Shown here piece by piece: positions 26,720-32,731 of a stretch of DNA of 32,731 nt (within the stretch, counting starts at the first letter, position 1; each line of letters starts with the position of its first letter). The notes beneath the pieces were generated by a model, which saw only the letters and a list, made by a program, of their open reading frames with translations, was not told where the DNA came from and did no database searches. The translations under genes and the position numbers were made by a program. The DNA is from a bacterium (lineage in GTDB: Bacteria > Planctomycetota > Phycisphaerae > UBA1845), in contig JAAEQG010000742.1 in assembly GCA_024231775.1 (NCBI GenBank), positions 1-32,731 on the forward strand, read 5' to 3'.

Positions 26720-28141
26720 TTGCCGAACGAACTCATGTTCGATGTATTGGATGACACGATCGCGGCAGTCTCTTCGCCGCCCGGGTACGGGTTGCGAGGG
26801 ATCGTGCGGGTCAGTGGTCCCCAGGCTATCGCGATCGCCGCGGTTATGTTCTCCGACGATGAGGCTGGGCCTCTGGCGGAGCGGCGCGGTTCTTGCCGTT
26901 ATCCCGGACAGATTCACCTCGAACCCCACGCCACCGTGCCCGGTGAGCTCTATCTCTTCCGCGCTCCGCGCAGCTACACCCGCCAGGATGTCGTCGAGTT
27001 TCACACGCTCAGCTCGCCGCCGGTGCTGGCTATGTTGCTCGAACGGATCTACGAACAGGGCGCTCGCGGTGCGGAACCGGGTGAGTTCACCGCCCGGGCG
27101 TTCTTCAACGGGGCCTTGAGTCTGGATGAAGCCGAGTCGGTGGGGGCGCTGATCCGGGCGCGATCGGATGCCCAGTTGCGTAGCGCCCATGCTTTGCGCA
27201 ACCACGCGCCGGCCCGCACCGCTCAGGTCTGGAGTGAGCAGCTCGCCGAGGTGGTCGCTCTGGTCGAGGCGGACATCGACTTCGCCGAGGAGCCCATCGA
27301 GTTCATCACCCCCGGAGAACTGATCGCCCGGTTGAAGACGTTGCGCGCCGAGCTGGACGCTCTGCTATGCAGCGCAGACAGCGTCGAGCGCTTCGAGGTC
27401 CTGCCCACGGTCCTGCTGGTCGGACCTGCCAACGCCGGGAAGAGCTCCTTGATGAATGCGTTATCGGGTGTCGAGCGGGCGATCTGCTCGGCGGTCGAGG
27501 GGACCACGCGCGATGTGCTGACCGCACCGCTTGCCCTGCCGGCCATGGATTGCCTTCTGGCGGACGGGGCCGGTCTGAACCGCACTGACGATGAGCTGTT
27601 GCTCCTGGCCCAGTCGATGACCCGAGAAACCGCCGCCCGGGTGGACCTACTGTGTCTGGTACTGGACATCTCCCGCGAGGTTCCAGGCGACGTCTTCGAG
27701 ATTCTCCGCCATCATCCCGAGAAACGCGCAGTTATCGCTGCCAACAAGACCGACCTGCTAGGCGCGGATGTCGTCGGTGCGAGGATCAAGCGGATGGTTG
27801 CGACGGCGTCTTTCCCGGTAATCGGCACCAGCGCCATCTCCGGAACGGGCACCACCGAGCTTAGGAGGGCGATCCAGGCCCAGCTCGGCGAAGATCGAGG
27901 CGGTGCCGAAGACCGCTCGATCCTCCTGGGGACCCGACAGCGCAACGCACTCCGGGCGGCGTCTGACGCACTGGACCGGGCCATCACGCACAGCCGGGCG
28001 ATCGACTCGACCATAGAGCGAGCCGATCTGATCGCGTTCGATCTGCGCGAGGCGCTCGAGGCCCTTGCGGCGGTGTGTGGGCAGGTGAGTACCGAAGACC
28101 TGCTGACTCAAGTCTTCAGCCGCTTCTGCATCGGTAAGTAG
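26720..28141 (+). CDS. mnmE: tRNA modification GTPase MnmE
   Basis: DTIAAVSSPPGYGLRGIVRVSG; GEFTARAFFNGALSLDEAESVGALI; P-loop GPANAGKSSLMNAL; NKTD; C-terminal FCIGK. Confidence 0.95.
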   Translation: MPNELMFDVLDDTIAAVSSPPGYGLRGIVRVSGPQAIAIAAVMFSDDEAGPLAERRGSCRYPGQIHLEPHATVPGELYLFRAPRSYTRQDVVEFHTLSSPPVLAMLLERIYEQGARGAEPGEFTARAFFNGALSLDEAESVGALIRARSDAQLRSAHALRNHAPARTAQVWSEQLAEVVALVEADIDFAEEPIEFITPGELIARLKTLRAELDALLCSADSVERFEVLPTVLLVGPANAGKSSLMNALSGVERAICSAVEGTTRDVLTAPLALPAMDCLLADGAGLNRTDDELLLLAQSMTRETAARVDLLCLVLDISREVPGDVFEILRHHPEKRAVIAANKTDLLGADVVGARIKRMVATASFPVIGTSAISGTGTTELRRAIQAQLGEDRGGAEDRSILLGTRQRNALRAASDALDRAITHSRAIDSTIERADLIAFDLREALEALAAVCGQVSTEDLLTQVFSRFCIGK

Positions 28142-28410
28142 CCGGGTCATTCGTGTCCTGTTAAGTCTGACCGGATTAATGCCGTTACGACCGCAAGTCT
28201 GCACCAGGACAAGGAACAGGTTCCTTCGCCGTCCTCCGTTCGGTACAATCAGACCATTGACGTTCCGCTGAAGCAGCAATTGCTTTTCGGGGGACGGCGT
28301 TGGCGGGACGCCTGTGTCGACTTAATGGCACTCACCGCGAGGGGAAATGGCGCACCGTTGGCAACACGGTGACGGACAGCCAGCCTCCAAACAGAAGAGG
28401 AACCGACATC

Positions 28411-30561
28411 ATGCGGCGGTCTGGCATTGTGATCGTATTGATAGCGTTGATGGTGACGCCGGCGGTGGTGGCGGTGGCCCCCCCGGGTATGCTCGTGCGG
28501 GCGGCGGATGACGAGGTGAATCCTCTGCCGCGCCACCGGACGTCGTGGGAACGACAGCACCCGGTCCCGCCCATCCCGCTCGAGCAATTCACGCAGAGGA
28601 CTCCGCCTACAGGTGCGGTGTACTGCCCGCCCGAGTACGCCCCGAATGAGGGGATGCTGATTCGCTGGGGCGCGTACAACTCTGTGCTGACCGAACTCAC
28701 CGTGACGGTCACCACGCTGGACCCGGATGCGATGGTGTACATCGTAGCCACCGTAGCGCAAGGGGACAGTGCCGCGGTGACGCTGGATGGGGCAGGTGCT
28801 GATATGTCCCAGGTCGAGTTTATCACCTACACCTCCGACAGCGTGTGGATGCGCGATTACGGTCCGCGTTTCATCTTCGAGGACGGCGCGCGGGCCATTG
28901 TGAATCACACGTACAATCGTTCGTTCCGTGCGTACGACAACGCATTCCCCGGCATCCTGGGGACGCTCTGGGGGGAGACTGTCTACGACATACCGCTCGT
29001 GCATGGTGGCGGGAACTTTCACCTGTTCGCCAATGGTGATGCTTTCATGAGTTCGCTGGTGCTCGGCGAGAACCCCAGCCTGAGCGAGCAGGACGTTAAG
29101 GATCTGTATCAGGACTACCAGAACCTCGACCTGACCATCTATCCCGGGTTCCCTACCGGTTTCGATTCGACGCAGCACATCGATATGTGGATGATGCCGC
29201 TGGGGGACGACAGCGTAGTCATCGGGGAGTACGATGTCGGTACGGGGCAACCATACACGATCAGCGAGAACGCGGTCACCGATCTGAGTGGACGTGGATA
29301 CACCATCCATCGCACGCCCGGGTGGAATGACGGTGGTACCCACTATACCTATACGAATGCGGTGATCCTCAACGACCTACTGCTCATTCCCGCGTTCGGC
29401 GCTCCGTACTTGACCGAAGACGCAGCCGCTCAGGCGGTCTTTGAGGGAGCGCTGCCCGGGCATACGGTTGTTCCGGTGGACTGCTCAGATATCATCCATG
29501 CCGCCGGAGCCATTCACTGTGTGGTCATGCACGTACCTGCGTACGCCAACCCTTTCCCATCCGTCACCGTGTTGACTCCTGACGGCGGAGAGTCCTGGGC
29601 GTCCGGACAGGCCGTGGACATCACCTGGCAGGCGACCGACGATGTAGGCGTCACTGGGATTGACCTATACTGCTCCACGAACGGAGGCAGCAGCTATCCC
29701 CATCTGATCGCTACGGGGGAGGTGAATGACGGAGCGTATGCCTGGACTGCACCGTCGATGTGGACCGATCGCTATCGCATCAAGGTCGTGGCGCATGACG
29801 CGGACCTGAACATGGGGGAGGACGAGTCCGACGCGGACTTCACCGTTGGCCGGGCTCCGGTGCTGGCCCACGCCTTTACGCTGGACGTTGATCCCGGCTG
29901 GACTGTCGAGGGCGATTGGGAACATGGCGTACCGACCGGCGGTGGAACCCACAATTACGATCCCCAAAGTGGTTACACCGGCGCCAACGTCTATGGATAC
30001 AACCTCGAAGGTGACTACCCTCGCAACATGTCGGAGACCGAGTACCTTACCTCAATCCCCCTGGACTGTCAGGGGCTGTCCGCGGTGGAGCTGCGCTTCT
30101 GGCGCTGGCTGGGGGTGGAGTCGAGCGAACCCGAGTTTGACCATGCCACTGTGGAGGTGTCCACCGACGGTCAGGCGTGGCAGCCGACCTGGGAGGCTGC
30201 GGGCGCCGACATCGGGGATACAGAATGGACTCAGATGGTTCTGGACATTTCAAGCGTCGTCGATGACCACGCGACGGTCTACCTGCGCTGGGGCATGGGG
30301 CCGACGGACGGTTCGGTCACGTTTCCCGGATGGAACGTTGATGACATCGAGATCTGGGGAGCGTCACCATGTGATCTGAGTGGCGACGGTCTGGTCGATC
30401 CTGCGGACCATGCGTTCTTCGAGCGATGTCATGCCGGGCCAGGCGTCGGCGTACCCAACCTGCTCGACTACGACTGCGCCGCCTGCGACCTCAGCGGCGA
30501 CGGCGATGTCGACTTGGCGGACTTTGCCGTCCTTCAGAGCTGTTCTGCCCCGGCTCCGTGA
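28411..30561 (+). CDS. Secreted agmatine/peptidylarginine deiminase-family protein with Ig-like and dockerin-like C-terminal regions
   Basis: Signal peptide MRRSGIVIVLIALMVTPAVVAVA; SVWMRDYGPRF, VHGGGNFH, STQHIDMWMMPLGDDSVVIGEY, AAGAIHCVVMHVP; C-terminal CDLSGDGLVDPADHAFFERC and CDLSGDGDVDLADFAVLQSC. Confidence 0.85.
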   Translation: MRRSGIVIVLIALMVTPAVVAVAPPGMLVRAADDEVNPLPRHRTSWERQHPVPPIPLEQFTQRTPPTGAVYCPPEYAPNEGMLIRWGAYNSVLTELTVTVTTLDPDAMVYIVATVAQGDSAAVTLDGAGADMSQVEFITYTSDSVWMRDYGPRFIFEDGARAIVNHTYNRSFRAYDNAFPGILGTLWGETVYDIPLVHGGGNFHLFANGDAFMSSLVLGENPSLSEQDVKDLYQDYQNLDLTIYPGFPTGFDSTQHIDMWMMPLGDDSVVIGEYDVGTGQPYTISENAVTDLSGRGYTIHRTPGWNDGGTHYTYTNAVILNDLLLIPAFGAPYLTEDAAAQAVFEGALPGHTVVPVDCSDIIHAAGAIHCVVMHVPAYANPFPSVTVLTPDGGESWASGQAVDITWQATDDVGVTGIDLYCSTNGGSSYPHLIATGEVNDGAYAWTAPSMWTDRYRIKVVAHDADLNMGEDESDADFTVGRAPVLAHAFTLDVDPGWTVEGDWEHGVPTGGGTHNYDPQSGYTGANVYGYNLEGDYPRNMSETEYLTSIPLDCQGLSAVELRFWRWLGVESSEPEFDHATVEVSTDGQAWQPTWEAAGADIGDTEWTQMVLDISSVVDDHATVYLRWGMGPTDGSVTFPGWNVDDIEIWGASPCDLSGDGLVDPADHAFFERCHAGPGVGVPNLLDYDCAACDLSGDGDVDLADFAVLQSCSAPAP

Positions 30562-30594
30562 TTCGGGCTCTGCGGCGGAGGGGCGACCGGCGTC

Positions 30595-31767
30595 TCAGGG
30601 CTCATTGTTGCTGAGCACGACAAGTGAGGTTTCCGGCGGGGCGAGGAAGCGCATTCGGGGCGCCTGTCCGCGTTCATGGCCCACGCCGCGGCTGACATAG
30701 ATGCGGCGACCGTTCAGCTCGTGGTATCCTCCCGCGCCCACCGATCGGGGAACTGTTGTCGCCGTAACCAACGGACCGATCAACGGCAAGCACACTTGTC
30801 CCCCGTGGGTGTGGCCGGCGACGACGAGATCGACCCGCGTGTCCTCCGATAGAGCCTGCACTGCGTCCGGGGTGTGGGCAAGTAGGATCCTGATGTCGTC
30901 AGCCCCAGCCGCGCCCTCCAGTTGCTCCACAGTCTGCCGTGCCTCGGCTGACGAATAGGAGAACTCGATACCTCCGATTCGCAAACGCCGATCGCCAACC
31001 CGCGTCTCGACAGTCTCATTCACCAGCAGCCTGATCTGCGTTCCCTCTACGATCCGCTGCACCCAGCGGGGGCGATCGATGTTGCCGAGCACGCAGAAGA
31101 CGCCGCCGGGTGCGGAAAGCTGCGACAGTAACTCGCGCAGGGCGATCTCTTCCCGAGCGAACATATCCGCCGTTCCCTGAAACAGATCGCCGGGCAACAG
31201 GATCACGTCGGGTTCGAGGGCCATCAACTGCGCGACAGCGGCCCGTTCGTAATCCGTGACCCTGTTCGTCTGGATGTCCGCCAACACGCCGACCTTGACG
31301 TCGTCCTCCCCTTCGCGCTGCACGTGCACCGGCACGTATGCAGTCTCCATCTGTAACCAGTACGGTTCGACGAATGTGGCGTAGACGCCCACGGGAACCG
31401 GGATCAGGCAGGCGGCTGCAATGATCCGCGCGAGGCGAGTAGCGCGGCGGACCGGGCGACCGCCACATCGCACCCAGGCAAGCGTCAGGAGGACAGCGCC
31501 GACAATCGGGACCGCCACTGCTAGTTCGAGGTATGCAAAATGGACGAATCCAAACCTGTTCACGCCCAGCGAAAGCAGCAGTGGCAACTTGGCTACGAAG
31601 AGGCTTCCCGCCGCCAGCCCCGCAAGCACAGCGCGAAAAACGGTGATCACCGGACGATCATCGCCGCCAGCTAGCCTCCAGGGACAGAGCAGCACGGCCA
31701 GGGCGGCGCTCGCATCGAAGAGCGCGCACGCCAGGGGGAACACGAAGAACCAATCTGCGTCCATCAT
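30595..31767 (-). CDS. Membrane-anchored calcineurin-like metallophosphoesterase
   Basis: N-terminal TM helices; GVLADIQTNRV, LLPGDLFQG, VLGNIDR, LLAHTPDAV, VAGHTHGGQVCLP. Confidence 0.85.
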   Translation of the reverse strand: MMDADWFFVFPLACALFDASAALAVLLCPWRLAGGDDRPVITVFRAVLAGLAAGSLFVAKLPLLLSLGVNRFGFVHFAYLELAVAVPIVGAVLLTLAWVRCGGRPVRRATRLARIIAAACLIPVPVGVYATFVEPYWLQMETAYVPVHVQREGEDDVKVGVLADIQTNRVTDYERAAVAQLMALEPDVILLPGDLFQGTADMFAREEIALRELLSQLSAPGGVFCVLGNIDRPRWVQRIVEGTQIRLLVNETVETRVGDRRLRIGGIEFSYSSAEARQTVEQLEGAAGADDIRILLAHTPDAVQALSEDTRVDLVVAGHTHGGQVCLPLIGPLVTATTVPRSVGAGGYHELNGRRIYVSRGVGHERGQAPRMRFLAPPETSLVVLSNNEP

Positions 31768-31884
31768 CCACCAAGTCTCGGTTGCGCCAGATTCTGCTGC
31801 TCCATTTCCAGATGTACGGCTGATGGCGGATTAGTGTTCATGGTGTTCTGTAATGAACTTGACCGCTAGCGTGCCCGGGCAGGA

Positions 31885-32731
31885 TCAGTCGAAGGCGATG
31901 GTCTTGTTCTGGCTGACCAAGATTTTGTCCTCGACGTGCAGGCGTACTGCGCTGGCGAGGACGGTGCGTTCGAGATCGCGGCCTTTGCGGACCAGGTCGT
32001 CGATGTTGTCCCGGTGGTCGATGGGCATGGTGCTCTGGGCGATGATCGGTCCCTGGTCGAGTTGCTCGGTCACGTAGTGGCTGGTGGCGCCGATGAGCTT
32101 GACCCCGCGCTGGTACGCCTGGTGGTAGGGCCGCGGACCGGCAAACGCCGGCAGGAAGCTGTGGTGGATGTTGATGATCCGTTCGCGGTATGGGTCCACC
32201 AGCGCCGGGCTGAGGATTTGCATGTAGCGGGCCAGCACCACGAAGTCCACATCAGCATCTGTCAGCATACCCAGCAGACGTTGCTCCTGGGCGGCCTTTT
32301 CACCTGGCGTCATCGGAAGATGGTGGAACGGTAGTCCGCACTCCTCCACCTGCGGTTTGAGATCCGGGTGGTTGCCCGCCACGAAGGGGATGTCCACGCC
32401 CAACTCGCCCGACCGCCAACGCCAGAGTAGATCGTTGAGGCAGTGGCTCTCCCGGCTGACCAGAATCGCCATGCGCTTCACCCGGTCACCCCAGTGCACC
32501 TGCCAACTCATCTGATGCCGGTCGGCCACCTCCTGCCACGCCGGGGCAAACGACTCTGCATCGAGTTGGAAACCATCGTGTTCGACCTCCACGCGCATGA
32601 AGAACTCGCCATGCTGCGGGTCGGTGTGCTGGTCGGATTCCAGCAGGTTGCCATCGTATCGGGCGATGAAACCCGCTACGGCGGCTACGATCCCTCGCCC
32701 ATCGGGACACGAGATCAACAGGCGTGCGGTG
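31885..32731 (-). CDS. purU: Formyltetrahydrofolate deformylase, 5' end truncated by the window edge
   Basis: (TAR)LLISCPDGRGIVAAVAGF; RMAILVSRESHCLNDLLWRWRSGEL; ARYMQILSP; INIHHSFLPAFAGPRPYHQAYQRGVKLIGATSHYVTEQLDQGPII; frame remains open to the last base. Confidence 0.93.
   Translation of the reverse strand, partial: TARLLISCPDGRGIVAAVAGFIARYDGNLLESDQHTDPQHGEFFMRVEVEHDGFQLDAESFAPAWQEVADRHQMSWQVHWGDRVKRMAILVSRESHCLNDLLWRWRSGELGVDIPFVAGNHPDLKPQVEECGLPFHHLPMTPGEKAAQEQRLLGMLTDADVDFVVLARYMQILSPALVDPYRERIINIHHSFLPAFAGPRPYHQAYQRGVKLIGATSHYVTEQLDQGPIIAQSTMPIDHRDNIDDLVRKGRDLERTVLASAVRLHVEDKILVSQNKTIAFD

Noticed and set aside
28249-29343. 364-aa antisense ORF over the deiminase gene
   Set aside because: HHRRRHHQRYQ-type low-complexity translation; sense strand has clear motifs.

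Overview
The window is about 32.7 kb of GC-rich bacterial chromosome. Gene content and recurring repeat-derived peptides (NRAATVRER / LPHGRGSV / ELRPRF-like) suggest a planctomycete-type genome, but this is inference from memory with no database check. Most of it is housekeeping or metabolic: NCS2 permease, tryptophanase, coiled-coil membrane protein, DnaG, RpoD, tricorn-like M28 peptidase, RuvC, RuvA, TrpA, glutamine synthetase, IorA/IorB, carbonic-anhydrase-like protein, dihydropyrimidinase, methyltransferase, TrpD, MnmE, secreted peptidylarginine-deiminase-like protein, metallophosphoesterase and PurU (partial). Two signals stand out. (1) At 9253-10480 there is an accessory HEPN-type gene whose reading frame is broken exactly at a C10 tract beside a G6 tract. 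Removing one C restores one ORF, so it is a candidate phase-variable locus (or a homopolymer error). The gene is bracketed by near-identical inverted ~23-25 nt repeats. (2) At 16228-16433 there is an unannotated, rod-shaped ~206-nt structured RNA with its own sigma70-like promoter placed to start at the 5' end of the closing stem, followed by an intrinsic terminator; it is a 6S RNA (ssrS) candidate. Several dispersed hairpin repeat families are also present, including a repeat mosaic at 16490-17230. No computation was run; pairings and coordinates were read by eye.
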